From: Cloacibacterium sp. TD35
GTDB taxonomy: Bacteria; Bacteroidota; Bacteroidia; Flavobacteriales; Weeksellaceae
NCBI RefSeq assembly: GCF_028864635.1
Contig: NZ_CP104850.1
Coordinates: 874,001 to 938,000, forward strand
DNA length: 64,000 nucleotides
Direction of reading: 5' to 3'
The first letter of the stretch is position 1. The number at the start of each line of letters is the position of its first letter. A program made the translations under genes and the position numbers. A model generated the notes under the pieces. That model searched no databases and had not been told where the DNA came from. It worked only from the letters and a program-made list of their open reading frames with translations. Of this stretch, positions 1 to 7,818 are shown piece after piece.

Positions 1-410
1 TTAAGTTGGGGTTGTTCGTTATGCGTTACCCTAACATTTACCAATTCTGGATATTTTTCCTGTAAAAATTCGCCTAGTTTAATGGCGCAATAAACACTTC
101 TGTGTTGACCGCCTGTACAACCAAAAGCAATTTGCAAATGGTCAAAACCACGAGCGATATAATCATTGATGGTAATGCTTACTAAGTTTTTGATGAGGTC
201 TATAAATTGAGGCATTTCAGTTTTGGTTTCTAAAAAATCCTGAACAGGTTTATCATTACCAGTTTGAGGTTTGTATTCTTCTATTCTTCCTGGATTGAGA
301 ATTCCTCTACAATCGAATACAAAACCGCCACCATTTCCGCTGTTATCTACTGGTATTCCACCTTTTTTATAAGAAAAACTGTAAATGTCTATGTTAAGTT
401 TATTGTCCAT
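1..410 (-). CDS. RapZ C-terminal-domain protein, 3' end cut by window edge
   Basis: This reading frame starts at the ATG at 408-410 and stays open to the left edge, giving 136 visible residues and no stop. It resembles the C-terminal half of the RNase adapter RapZ: a GGGFVFDCRGILNPGR block near residues 26-41, and a CTGGQHRSV block near residue 100 that is a family hallmark. The N-terminal P-loop kinase half of full RapZ is absent. In E. coli this half binds glucosamine-6-phosphate; that role is not shown here. Its first 11 bp overlap the end of the upstream kinase-like gene, so the two are probably co-translated. It is probably nearly complete, since the domain is about 140 residues. Confidence 0.85.
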   Translation of the reverse strand, partial: MDNKLNIDIYSFSYKKGGIPVDNSGNGGGFVFDCRGILNPGRIEEYKPQTGNDKPVQDFLETKTEMPQFIDLIKNLVSITINDYIARGFDHLQIAFGCTGGQHRSVYCAIKLGEFLQEKYPELVNVRVTHNEQPQL

Positions 411-1422
411 CAATTAATTTTTGAATTTTATTTTTAGTTTCTGTTGTGTTCAGTTGTAGAATTAACTTTTTAAGCTCAGGATATTCATTCATTTCGAGTT
501 CCGTTTTGGTGAATTCTACTAAATTCTGAATTCCCTTTTCTAAACTTGTAATAAAATGGGGCTTTCTCTGAATGAGTCCTCTAAAACCATACGCTCCTAA
601 AACTTGAGTGAAACGAATCATTTTACAATATTTCAAAGATTTTTCTAAATTATTTCTTTTTTCTGAAGGATGAAAAGAGAAGTAATATTCTAGCATTTCA
701 TTTTTGAAATTTTCAGAAAAATTGGCCTTGGCTTGGAAAAGAAAAGAAACTACATCGTAAAGAGCCAGCCCTTCCATTGCCGCTTGATAATCGATGAAAA
801 AAACTTCGTCTTTATCATTTACCATAATATTTCTTGCCTGAAAATCTCGTATCATCAATGATTTTGGGGCTAAATTTTCTATTCTTTCTGCAATTTTTTT
901 GAATTCTTTTAATAAAGAAGATTTGTGATAAGGCAACTCTAGAATGTCTATCAAATAATTTTTGAAGTAGTACAAATCATGTATAATTGGCAGTTCGTCA
1001 TACTTTTCGTACTCGAAAGTTTTAGAAAAATCTATTTTGTTTTGGGTTTTTTCTTGAAGTTGGAATAAATGGTCTAAAGTTTTTTTGACCATAGATTTCA
1101 CCCTTTCAGATTCACCTTCTTGCGTAATGATGTCAGACAGTGTTTTGTCTCCTAAAAATTCCTGTATATAAAGTTTTCTTTCTTCGTTGATTTTAAAAAT
1201 CTGAGGCGTGTTCAACTTTAAATCTGAAAAAACCTGTGTGAAATAGAAAAATGCTTCGTTTTCTAGAAGATTTTCATTGTAAGTAATTACGTAAGTTTCA
1301 TTCGAAGATTTTCCTATAAAATTCATTCGCGCAGAGCCACTTTGGGGCAATGCCAAAAATGCGGTCGCCTTTTCGCTTAAAAATTCTTCGAAAAAAAGTT
1401 GTGCTATTTCTTGATTTGTCAT
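400..1422 (-). CDS. APH/ChoK-fold phosphotransferase, possible cell-wall amino-sugar kinase
   Basis: A 340-residue soluble protein with the aminoglycoside-phosphotransferase fold. The catalytic loop reads RDFQARN (residues 192-198, Asp193 and Asn198) and the metal-binding segment is FIDYQ (Asp211). This grade of phosphotransferase includes AmgK, the N-acetylmuramate/GlcNAc anomeric kinase of peptidoglycan recycling, and the neighbouring RapZ-C protein fits an amino-sugar role, but the substrate is inferred. The frame extends upstream to 1491. I chose the ATG at 1420-1422 because a TAnnTTTG box lies 7 nt upstream of it and the extra residues do not look like family sequence. It is divergent from the exosortase gene. 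Confidence 0.8.
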   Translation of the reverse strand: MTNQEIAQLFFEEFLSEKATAFLALPQSGSARMNFIGKSSNETYVITYNENLLENEAFFYFTQVFSDLKLNTPQIFKINEERKLYIQEFLGDKTLSDIITQEGESERVKSMVKKTLDHLFQLQEKTQNKIDFSKTFEYEKYDELPIIHDLYYFKNYLIDILELPYHKSSLLKEFKKIAERIENLAPKSLMIRDFQARNIMVNDKDEVFFIDYQAAMEGLALYDVVSFLFQAKANFSENFKNEMLEYYFSFHPSEKRNNLEKSLKYCKMIRFTQVLGAYGFRGLIQRKPHFITSLEKGIQNLVEFTKTELEMNEYPELKKLILQLNTTETKNKIQKLIDGQ

Positions 1423-1429
1423 TACAAAG

Positions 1430-1437
1430 CAAATATA
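1430..1437 (-). promoter_or_regulatory. -7 promoter box of the phosphotransferase gene
   Basis: The minus strand reads TATATTTG, matching the Bacteroidota -7 consensus TAnnTTTG, and ends 7 nt before the chosen ATG. No good -33 TTTG was found at the usual spacing. It supports the ATG at 1422. Confidence 0.5.
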
Positions 1438-1441
1438 ATAA

Positions 1442-1470
1442 TTTGAAAAGGGATTTTTTGTGTATTTTTG
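1442..1470 (+). promoter_or_regulatory. Promoter of the exosortase F gene
   Basis: TTTG at 1442-1445 and TATTTTTG at 1463-1470 are 17 nt apart, a good match to the Bacteroidota -33/-7 pair. The ATG follows 7 nt after the -7 box. It lies back to back with the phosphotransferase promoter. Confidence 0.6.
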
Positions 1471-1477
1471 TTTTAAT

Positions 1478-2005
1478 ATGAAAGATTTCAAAGAAATATT
1501 GGGGGTTCTTCTAAGGTTTTTAGGGATTTGGTTAGTACTATTTCTCTTATACCAATTGTATTTGAATCAATATTCTAAAGACATCGATGGGTTTACCAAA
1601 GTCATTTCTGATCAAAGTGCCTTTTTCCTCAATTTTACAGGTTATGAAACGGTTACCAAAGATTTCCCTAGCCACGAAACCATTCAGTTTTATATCAATG
1701 GAAAATTGGCAACCAGAATGATAGAAGGCTGTAACGCCATTTCGGTGATGATTATGTTTCTATCTTTTATTTTTGCTTTTTACAAAGGAGTTAAAACTTT
1801 TTATTTTGCGATTGTAGGGATTATGCTTTTGTATGTTTTAAACCTTTTTAGAATTTATATTATCAATATGATTGTGGTAGATTTTCCTTCATTTACCAAG
1901 CCTGCACATGATTATTTCTTTCCTGCAATTATTTATGGTGGCGTAGTTATTTTGTGGTTAATTTGGATTAATAAATTTGTAATTACAGATGAGAAAAATT
2001 CTTAA
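1478..2005 (+). CDS. xrtF: Exosortase family protein XrtF
   Basis: A 175-residue polytopic inner-membrane protein. The exosortase catalytic triad is visible: Cys85 in IEGCNAIS, Arg125 in LNLFRIYI, and His144 in the KPAHDYFFP segment, each at a membrane boundary as in exosortases and archaeosortases. These enzymes are thought to cleave and transfer proteins carrying a C-terminal sorting signal. The flavobacterial XrtF branch is short and travels with one particular small membrane protein, which is the next gene here. An upstream ATG at 1460 is in frame but lies within the promoter, so the ATG at 1478 is preferred. Its targets are unknown and none is visible in the window. Confidence 0.88.
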   Translation: MKDFKEILGVLLRFLGIWLVLFLLYQLYLNQYSKDIDGFTKVISDQSAFFLNFTGYETVTKDFPSHETIQFYINGKLATRMIEGCNAISVMIMFLSFIFAFYKGVKTFYFAIVGIMLLYVLNLFRIYIINMIVVDFPSFTKPAHDYFFPAIIYGGVVILWLIWINKFVITDEKNS

Positions 2006-2423
2006 TTTGCTGCTAGTTTTCGTAGGGGTTTTGGGATTAATTTCTGTGCGTTTTGTAGAAGATAAAATTTTCTATGATCCTTTTTTAGCTTTTTTTAAAG
2101 GAGATTTCAAAGGAGCTGTAATTCCAGATTTTGACTCAGTGAAATTAATTACAAGCCATTTGTTTAGATTTTTGCTAAACTTGTTTTTTTCTGCAGTTGT
2201 CATTCACTTTTTGTTTCTAAATAAAAAATGGACAATTCAGGGTGTTGTTTTAATGACAATTGCCTTTTTATTTTTCTTCCCTATTTACATGTGGTGTCTG
2301 TATTCTAAAATGGAAATAGGCTATCTTTTTACCTTTTCGGTAAGAAGATTCGTGATTCAGCCGATTATTTTACTACTTATTATTCCTATTTTTTATTACA
2401 GAAAAAAGCTTGGAAAAGATTAA
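1989..2423 (+). CDS. Exosortase F system-associated membrane protein
   Basis: A 144-residue hydrophobic protein with an N-terminal membrane segment followed by three more. It overlaps the end of xrtF by 17 bp in another frame, so translation is probably coupled. Its size, topology and position match the small protein always found beside XrtF in flavobacteria. Two conserved-looking parts are a soluble loop near residues 22-50 rich in Phe and Asp, and a SVRRFVIQP stretch near residue 117. Its molecular role is not known; a chaperone, recognition or co-catalytic part in sorting is inference from its invariant pairing. Confidence 0.82.
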   Translation: MRKILNLLLVFVGVLGLISVRFVEDKIFYDPFLAFFKGDFKGAVIPDFDSVKLITSHLFRFLLNLFFSAVVIHFLFLNKKWTIQGVVLMTIAFLFFFPIYMWCLYSKMEIGYLFTFSVRRFVIQPIILLLIIPIFYYRKKLGKD

Positions 2424-3427
2424 GGATTGTTTTCTAAACAATGTTTCGAAAGTTGAGAAACACTTTCAGGAGTCCATTCTATTTTCTTTTTAAAAGTATG
2501 AATTCTTTGAGCGCATTCTAATTGACAAATTTCGCATGAGTGTGGTTTACAATCATCCATATGAAAATTAAACTCTACGTGTCTTTCTGTTTCAGCAGCT
2601 AGAGTTTTGATGATGTTTTCCATTTCTTGGTGAGACTCTCTAAGCGTGTCATACCAAGGAAGCGTAATGTGTGCATCAATGTGTAGACCACTACCGTATT
2701 GTTGAATTTTCATGTTATGAATGTCAATCCACTCTTTTTTTCTGTTTTTAGCAAGAACTTCTACTACAGCTTTTAATAAATCTGGATCTGCTTCATCCAT
2801 AATTCCACTTAGTGATTTTCTTACAATTTTGTACCCTACAATGATGATATAAGAACCAAAAACCAAAGCTACTGCTGCATCTATCCAATAAATTTTAGTG
2901 AAATATACCAAAACTAAACTGACAACTACACCTAAAGTAGTCCAAGTGTCTGATTGAAGGTGTTTCCCAGAGGAAATAAGAACCACTGAATTTTCTCTTT
3001 CTCCTTTTTTGATAGAAAAATATCCCATCAAATAATTGATAATGGCCGTAGCTAAGACAATAAGAATTCCATAATCTAATTTTTTTAAAGTATTGCCATG
3101 AAGCAAACTGTCTACCGCTTCTACAATAATCATAACCCCTGCAAAAATAATCAGCGAACCTTCTACTCCAGAGGTTACAAATTCTACTTTTCCGTGACCA
3201 TAAGGATGGTTTTCGTCTTTAGGTTGAGCGGCTAAATACAAGGAATATAATCCCATGAAAGCCGAAATAATATTCACAATACTTTCCATAGCGTCTGAAA
3301 AAACAGCATCAGAATTGGTGAGATGCCATGCAATCAGTTTTCCTATGAATAAAATGACACCTACTATGGCTACATTTCTCTGGAAAGTAAATTTTTGTTT
3401 GTTTTTATTAATGGTAGCGACTTCCAT
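2420..3427 (-). CDS. Cation diffusion facilitator (CDF) transporter
   Basis: A 335-residue CDF antiporter that would export divalent metal in exchange for protons. The metal-site motifs are visible in the membrane part: SDAVFSDAMES in TM2 and HLQSD in TM5, with the family HPYGHGKVE loop between TM2 and TM3. The cytoplasmic C-terminal domain is about 120 residues and has an unusual Cys/His cluster, CKPHSCEICQLEC near residue 290, which could be an extra metal-sensing site. Metal specificity (Zn, Fe, Mn) cannot be read from sequence. Its stop codon overlaps the convergent exosortase-associated gene by 4 bp. An intrinsic terminator just upstream separates it from asd. Confidence 0.9.
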   Translation of the reverse strand: MEVATINKNKQKFTFQRNVAIVGVILFIGKLIAWHLTNSDAVFSDAMESIVNIISAFMGLYSLYLAAQPKDENHPYGHGKVEFVTSGVEGSLIIFAGVMIIVEAVDSLLHGNTLKKLDYGILIVLATAIINYLMGYFSIKKGERENSVVLISSGKHLQSDTWTTLGVVVSLVLVYFTKIYWIDAAVALVFGSYIIIVGYKIVRKSLSGIMDEADPDLLKAVVEVLAKNRKKEWIDIHNMKIQQYGSGLHIDAHITLPWYDTLRESHQEMENIIKTLAAETERHVEFNFHMDDCKPHSCEICQLECAQRIHTFKKKIEWTPESVSQLSKHCLENNP

Positions 3428-3459
3428 GTATTTAATTTTAAAAGTTTGAAGGTTCTAAC

Positions 3460-3483
3460 AAAAAATCCCGCTTTTCGCGGGAT
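3460..3483 (-). terminator. Intrinsic terminator downstream of asd
   Basis: On the minus strand a 7-bp stem ATCCCGC/GCGGGAT with a 5-nt loop is followed by a run of T. It lies 7 nt past the asd stop codon. Confidence 0.85.
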
Positions 3484-3489
3484 GTTATT

Positions 3490-4497
3490 TTATACTAATT
3501 GGTTTGCAATGAGATACTCTGCAATTTGTACCGCATTGGTTGCGGCACCTTTTCTCAGATTGTCTGCTACAATCCAGCAGTTCAGTGTATTTGGTTGAGA
3601 AAGGTCTCTTCTTATTCTTCCTACGAAAACTTCGTCTTTCCCTTCGGAGTAAAAACACATAGGATAAACTTTATTTTCTACATCATCCTGAAGAACTACT
3701 CCAGGAGTATTGGCTAGAATATTTTTAACTTCTTCTAAATCAAAATCATTTTCAAATTCTATATTTACACTTTCTGAGTGACCGCCTTGTACAGGAATTC
3801 TCACCGCAGTTGCTGTAATTTTAATAGAATCATCTCCCATGATTTTTTTAGGCTCTTTGATGAGTTTAAGTTCTTCTTTGGTGTAATCATCTGCATCAAA
3901 AACATCACATTGTGGCAATGCATTTTTGAAAATTTGGTAAGGATAAACAGCGTTTACTTCTACTGAACCAGGTTTTACAGCATTTGCAATTTCTGCGTTC
4001 AATTGGTCTACAGCAGCTTTTCCTGTTCCTGAAACAGATTGGTAAGTAGAAACGATTACTCTTTTTACTTTGTATTTTAAATGAAGAGGATTAAGAACCA
4101 TCACCATTTGAATGGTAGAGCAATTAGGGTTTGCGATGATTTTATCTTCTTTGGTTAAAACGTGAGCGTTAATTTCTGGAACTACTAATTTTTTGGTAGG
4201 GTCCATTCTCCAAGCAGAAGAATTGTCAATCACGGTGCAACCTACTTCTGCAAATTTAGGAGCGTATTCTAGCGAAGTAGAACCTCCTGCAGAGAAAATA
4301 GCAATTTCAGGTTTCATAGAAATCGCAGTTTCCATAGAAACAATGTCATACTGTTTACTCTTGAAAGTGATTTTCTTTCCTACAGATTTTTCTGATGCTA
4401 CAGGAATTAATTCTGTAATAGGAAGATTTCTTTCTTCCAAAACTTTCAACATAACTTGGCCTACCATTCCGGTGGCGCCGACTACTGCGATTTTCAT
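3490..4497 (-). CDS. asd: Aspartate-semialdehyde dehydrogenase
   Basis: A 335-residue NADP-dependent dehydrogenase that reduces aspartyl phosphate to aspartate semialdehyde, the branch-point step to diaminopimelate/lysine, threonine and methionine. The N-terminal Rossmann motif is VGATGMVG (residues 6-13). The catalytic cysteine is Cys126 in ANPNCST, and His240 in QGGHSE is the expected second catalytic residue. Length is normal for the bacterial family. It stands alone, flanked by its own terminator downstream and a TATCTTTG box about 130 nt upstream. Confidence 0.97.
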   Translation of the reverse strand: MKIAVVGATGMVGQVMLKVLEERNLPITELIPVASEKSVGKKITFKSKQYDIVSMETAISMKPEIAIFSAGGSTSLEYAPKFAEVGCTVIDNSSAWRMDPTKKLVVPEINAHVLTKEDKIIANPNCSTIQMVMVLNPLHLKYKVKRVIVSTYQSVSGTGKAAVDQLNAEIANAVKPGSVEVNAVYPYQIFKNALPQCDVFDADDYTKEELKLIKEPKKIMGDDSIKITATAVRIPVQGGHSESVNIEFENDFDLEEVKNILANTPGVVLQDDVENKVYPMCFYSEGKDEVFVGRIRRDLSQPNTLNCWIVADNLRKGAATNAVQIAEYLIANQLV

Positions 4498-4627
4498 AAT
4501 TGAAATTGTTTTAAATTTTTTTAAAAGTTAAAGGTGTAAAATAATGTTTAAATCTAATATTCAATAAAATTCGTTATAAATAATCCTTTTGAAAATTGTT
4601 TAATGGAAAATTTATCTAAATTTTTTA

Positions 4628-4635
4628 CAAAGATA
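4628..4635 (-). promoter_or_regulatory. Possible -7 box for asd
   Basis: The minus strand reads TATCTTTG, matching TAnnTTTG. It would give asd a 5' leader of about 120 nt, which is AT-rich and has no clear hairpin. No convincing -33 element. Confidence 0.35.
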
Positions 4636-4691
4636 GTAAAAATTATCTTTTGCGATAAAATGATTTAAATCAATTTTACACCTTTCCTTTT

Positions 4692-5129
4692 TTATGCTCC
4701 GAAAACTTTAGCCCAAGGGAATGCATAGCCAAATAATAGTAATGCTAAAACTCCCATGAATACTACTTTTAATGCTAGGGTTTCGTTCTTTTTTAAATAT
4801 TTGTTGATAATGGTCAATAAAATAGCTGCTACCAACATAGAGAATGGGTGCTCTACGTAAGTTATTCTATTGTATGAGTCGCTCATTAATGTTCCGCTAT
4901 CTAATGCTGCTTTTAATCCTGGAGAAAAAACAAGCATAGCAATCCCGATTAAGAATTGTAAGTGAAACAAAATCATGGTAAAAAGGGTAGATTTTTTTAA
5001 TAGTTTGCTAATTTTACCAGAATAGCCGAACATAGCCATCAATAATGCTACGATGAAGACCAATGCTGCTACTAAAATTAAATAACCGAAACCTTTGTGA
5101 GCTTCTCTAATAATGTTAAATGTATCCAT
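4692..5129 (-). CDS. Four-helix membrane protein, cytochrome-b-like
   Basis: A 145-residue integral membrane protein with four predicted helices (about residues 14-34, 46-67, 92-108 and 118-140). Histidines sit near the membrane in REAHKGFGY, ILFHLQFLIG and YVEHPFSML, a layout compatible with bis-His heme b, which is why relatives in flavobacteria are often labelled cytochrome B. No quinone or electron-transfer partner is adjacent, so the function is unproven. It has its own TATATTTG box 15 nt upstream and sits between asd and the TonB receptor as a single-gene unit. Confidence 0.6.
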   Translation of the reverse strand: MDTFNIIREAHKGFGYLILVAALVFIVALLMAMFGYSGKISKLLKKSTLFTMILFHLQFLIGIAMLVFSPGLKAALDSGTLMSDSYNRITYVEHPFSMLVAAILLTIINKYLKKNETLALKVVFMGVLALLLFGYAFPWAKVFGA

Positions 5130-5144
5130 ATTTTTTATTTGTTA

Positions 5145-5152
5145 CAAATATA
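5145..5152 (-). promoter_or_regulatory. -7 box of the cytochrome-b-like gene
   Basis: The minus strand reads TATATTTG, 15 nt before the ATG. It directly abuts the T-tract of the terminator of the upstream receptor gene, so terminator and promoter are packed together. Confidence 0.5.
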
Positions 5153-5180
5153 AAAAATCCCGGCAAATATAGCCGGGATT
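5152..5180 (-). terminator. Intrinsic terminator of the TonB-dependent receptor gene
   Basis: The 9-bp perfect stem AATCCCGGC/GCCGGGATT with a 7-nt loop is followed on the minus strand by a T-run. It lies about 28 nt past the receptor stop codon. Confidence 0.88.
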
Positions 5181-5207
5181 CGTGATTTATAAAATCTAAA
5201 ATTGTTT

Positions 5208-7643
5208 TTAGAATTTGTAAGCGATTGAAGCGTTCCAAGTTCTACCAAATCCGAAATAAACTTGGTTATTCTTGTTAATACCGTTCCAGTTATTAGCTGC
5301 GTTTGCATCAGCAGCGATGTTAGTTCTCATATCAGAGATATAAGTTTCATCTAGTACGTTATTTACGTTTAATCTGAATGATAAACTCTTACCTACATTT
5401 GTTTTAGTAGATAATGTTAATCCTAGGTCAAGAAGTCCGAATGAAGGTAACTTAACTGCTGGAGTGTTTTTGTTAAGGTTGCTTGCTGGATCGAAACCAG
5501 AATATAGGTTGTCAGCATATCTATAAGTAGCATCAAATTTTAAATTTTCTGTTGCTCTTACGTCTGCACCTAAAGCCCAAGTTAATTGTGCCGCATCTCC
5601 TACTTTTAGGTCTTTGATAAGAAGGTTTCCTTCAGCTACTACAGTATTAGTTTCATCATTGATAAATGTAGCTTTTACATCTTTATCATAGTACCAATCT
5701 CCTGCAGAGAACATACCGTTAACAGTGATCCAATCAGTTGGTTTTACATTGAAATCAACTTCTACTCCTCTATGGATTTCTTTAACTCCTAATACGTTTG
5801 CGTAATATGTTACAGTAGAACCAGTTGGTCTATAAGAAACTCTTTTGAAGATATCTCCCCAAGAAGTGTTGTATAAGTTAACGTTTGCATTGAAAACAGA
5901 TGATCTAAATCCGTACCCTAATTCTGCAGAGAATACTTTTTCGTTTTCTAAGTTAGGATTTACTCTGTTTGTGTTATCTAAGAATACTGCACCGAAGAAT
6001 GGTTGTCTTTCATAGTAACCAGTGTTGAAGAACACATTATGGTTTGCATTAAGGTTGTAGTTAAGTCCTGCTTTTACGTTATACCCTAATTTGTTTACCA
6101 TTTCTGTTTTTTGGTTAGCAGGTGCATATAAGAAATAGTCTACTCTTTGGAAACCTTGGTTTGAGATAGAACCTTGAGCAAATGCAGATAAATCACCGTT
6201 GCTATATTCTAATTGACCAAAACCACCTAACCAGTTTACGATACCATCATTGTTATAAGCGATTTTAACTTCATCAGTTTTTCCACCGAAAGGATTCCAG
6301 TTTGGAGATGCATCATAAGCATCTGTAATTTTTCTGTTAGGATTGTTGATGTCTGTATTGTCGATGATGTACTTAGCTCCAAGGAAATCACTCATTACTC
6401 TGTAATGGATACCTTTATAATATCTACCATCTACTCCGACAGTGAAGTTTAAGTTATCGTTAAGTTTGTGGTTTAAGCTAGAAATTGCTCCAATCCAGTT
6501 GTGAGAGTTGATAGAAGATCTTCTTACAAATACAGAGTTAGCAGAGTTTGAGTTTGGAGTTGCAATAGCGGCATTAGCAGCGTAAATTGCATCAAAATCT
6601 ATACTTCCGTCTGCTTTTCTGAATCCGTTTTCAGTTTTGTTGTTTACTCTACCTAGAGTTCCTGTTCCACCACCTCTACCAAATGAAGCATAAACTACAG
6701 TAGATAATTTTGTAGCATCAGAGATTTTATAATCCCAGTTCAAAGACATTACTGGCTTGTGGTAGTAGTTTCTTGTGAAAGAATATTCTTCACCACGTAA
6801 AGTACCCCAGTTTAGATTGTATTTTCTGTTTGGTTCTCCATCTGTACCGTATTTTAAATATTCGTTAATTGTTGGAGAAAAAGATCTTTGGTTGTGCCAT
6901 TGTGGAGCACCTGTGATTGTGAATTGGAAATCATGTTTACCTTTTTGGTATCCAAGTGCCCAATAATAGTTATATCCTTCAAATTCAGTTCCGTCAGCAT
7001 ACATGCTTCCTGCAGTTCTACTCATTAAGAAAGAAGAAGACCATCCTGTATTGCCTTTACCTGTATTGTAAGAAAATAAAAGTTTGTTGTAACCAGAGTT
7101 ACCTAATCCAAACATTACATTTCCTTCTCTTTTTTTGTCTGCTGATCTTGTTAAAACATTGATAGTTCCTCCTACAGACGCGATAGCTAATTTAGAAGAT
7201 CCTAAACCTCTTTGAACTTGCATAGCAGAAGTTACATCTGATAAACCAGCCCAGTTTGACCAATAAACAGCTCCGTTTTCCATGTCGTTAACAGGAACCC
7301 CGTTAATCATAACCGCAGTGTTTCTTTGATCAAAACCTCTAACGTTGATTCTTGAATCACCAAAACCACCACCTGCTTTAGTTGCATACACAGAAGGAGT
7401 GGTGTTTAGAACTTCAGGAAATTCTTGGTTTCCTAGTTTTTCTACAATTACAGTTTCTTTGATAGTAGAAACCGCTACTGGAGTTTTTCTGTCTTTAGCG
7501 ATATCTGCCACCCCAGTTAGAACAACTTGTTCTATGTCTTTAGAGTTGATAGAATCTCTATTTTTTTGCGCAAATGCTACACTAGCAGCACTTAATACAA
7601 TTACCACAGAAAGTCTTGACTTTCCTAAATAGTTGATTTTCAT
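5208..7643 (-). CDS. TonB-dependent outer-membrane receptor
   Basis: An 811-residue outer-membrane beta-barrel transporter. Residues 1-25 are a signal peptide ending AFA-Q. A TonB-box-like stretch (IEQVVLTGVAD) follows, then the plug domain (about residues 50-170; DSRINVRGFDQRN, VMINGVPVNDMENG, GSSKLAIASVGGTINV). The remainder is an aromatic-rich 22-strand-type barrel ending in NASIAYKF with the terminal Phe expected for barrel assembly. It lacks the N-terminal CarboxypepD-like domain of SusC proteins and has no SusD partner, so a siderophore, cobalamin or metal-complex ligand is more likely than a glycan; the ligand is unknown. It is transcribed alone. Confidence 0.93.
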   Translation of the reverse strand: MKINYLGKSRLSVVIVLSAASVAFAQKNRDSINSKDIEQVVLTGVADIAKDRKTPVAVSTIKETVIVEKLGNQEFPEVLNTTPSVYATKAGGGFGDSRINVRGFDQRNTAVMINGVPVNDMENGAVYWSNWAGLSDVTSAMQVQRGLGSSKLAIASVGGTINVLTRSADKKREGNVMFGLGNSGYNKLLFSYNTGKGNTGWSSSFLMSRTAGSMYADGTEFEGYNYYWALGYQKGKHDFQFTITGAPQWHNQRSFSPTINEYLKYGTDGEPNRKYNLNWGTLRGEEYSFTRNYYHKPVMSLNWDYKISDATKLSTVVYASFGRGGGTGTLGRVNNKTENGFRKADGSIDFDAIYAANAAIATPNSNSANSVFVRRSSINSHNWIGAISSLNHKLNDNLNFTVGVDGRYYKGIHYRVMSDFLGAKYIIDNTDINNPNRKITDAYDASPNWNPFGGKTDEVKIAYNNDGIVNWLGGFGQLEYSNGDLSAFAQGSISNQGFQRVDYFLYAPANQKTEMVNKLGYNVKAGLNYNLNANHNVFFNTGYYERQPFFGAVFLDNTNRVNPNLENEKVFSAELGYGFRSSVFNANVNLYNTSWGDIFKRVSYRPTGSTVTYYANVLGVKEIHRGVEVDFNVKPTDWITVNGMFSAGDWYYDKDVKATFINDETNTVVAEGNLLIKDLKVGDAAQLTWALGADVRATENLKFDATYRYADNLYSGFDPASNLNKNTPAVKLPSFGLLDLGLTLSTKTNVGKSLSFRLNVNNVLDETYISDMRTNIAADANAANNWNGINKNNQVYFGFGRTWNASIAYKF

Positions 7644-7699
7644 AAAGTTATATTATTTCGAACATTGTTTTATCGGAGTGCAAAATACATTATTTTTTT

Positions 7700-7715
7700 T
7701 TAACTAAAATTAACA
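7700..7715 (-). repeat. TGTTAA-N6-TTAA element upstream of the receptor gene
   Basis: On the minus strand this reads TGTTAATTTTAGTTAA, an imperfect relative of the TGTTAA-N6-TTAACA inverted repeat found upstream of the two SusC genes at 57 and 62 kb. It lies about 60-70 nt upstream of the start codon. Confidence 0.35.
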
Positions 7716-7784
7716 TAGTGTTAAAATTTAATAAAATTCATAAATTTTTATCCACAATGAAGTTTTTGATTTTCAAATTGATAC

Positions 7785-7810
7785 AAAAAAACACGCTTAT
7801 AGCGTGTTTT
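7785..7810 (-). terminator. Intrinsic terminator downstream of nadC
   Basis: The perfect 10-bp stem AAAACACGCT/AGCGTGTTTT has a 3-nt loop and a T-run on the minus strand. It sits 8 nt past the nadC stop. The symmetric A and T tracts could let it act in both directions. Confidence 0.88.
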
Positions 7811-7818
7811 CATTATTT

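Noticed and set aside
3395-4531. Several plus-strand ORFs opposite asd
   Set aside because: Antisense shadows of the asd frame; codon pattern and catalytic motifs clearly support the minus strand.
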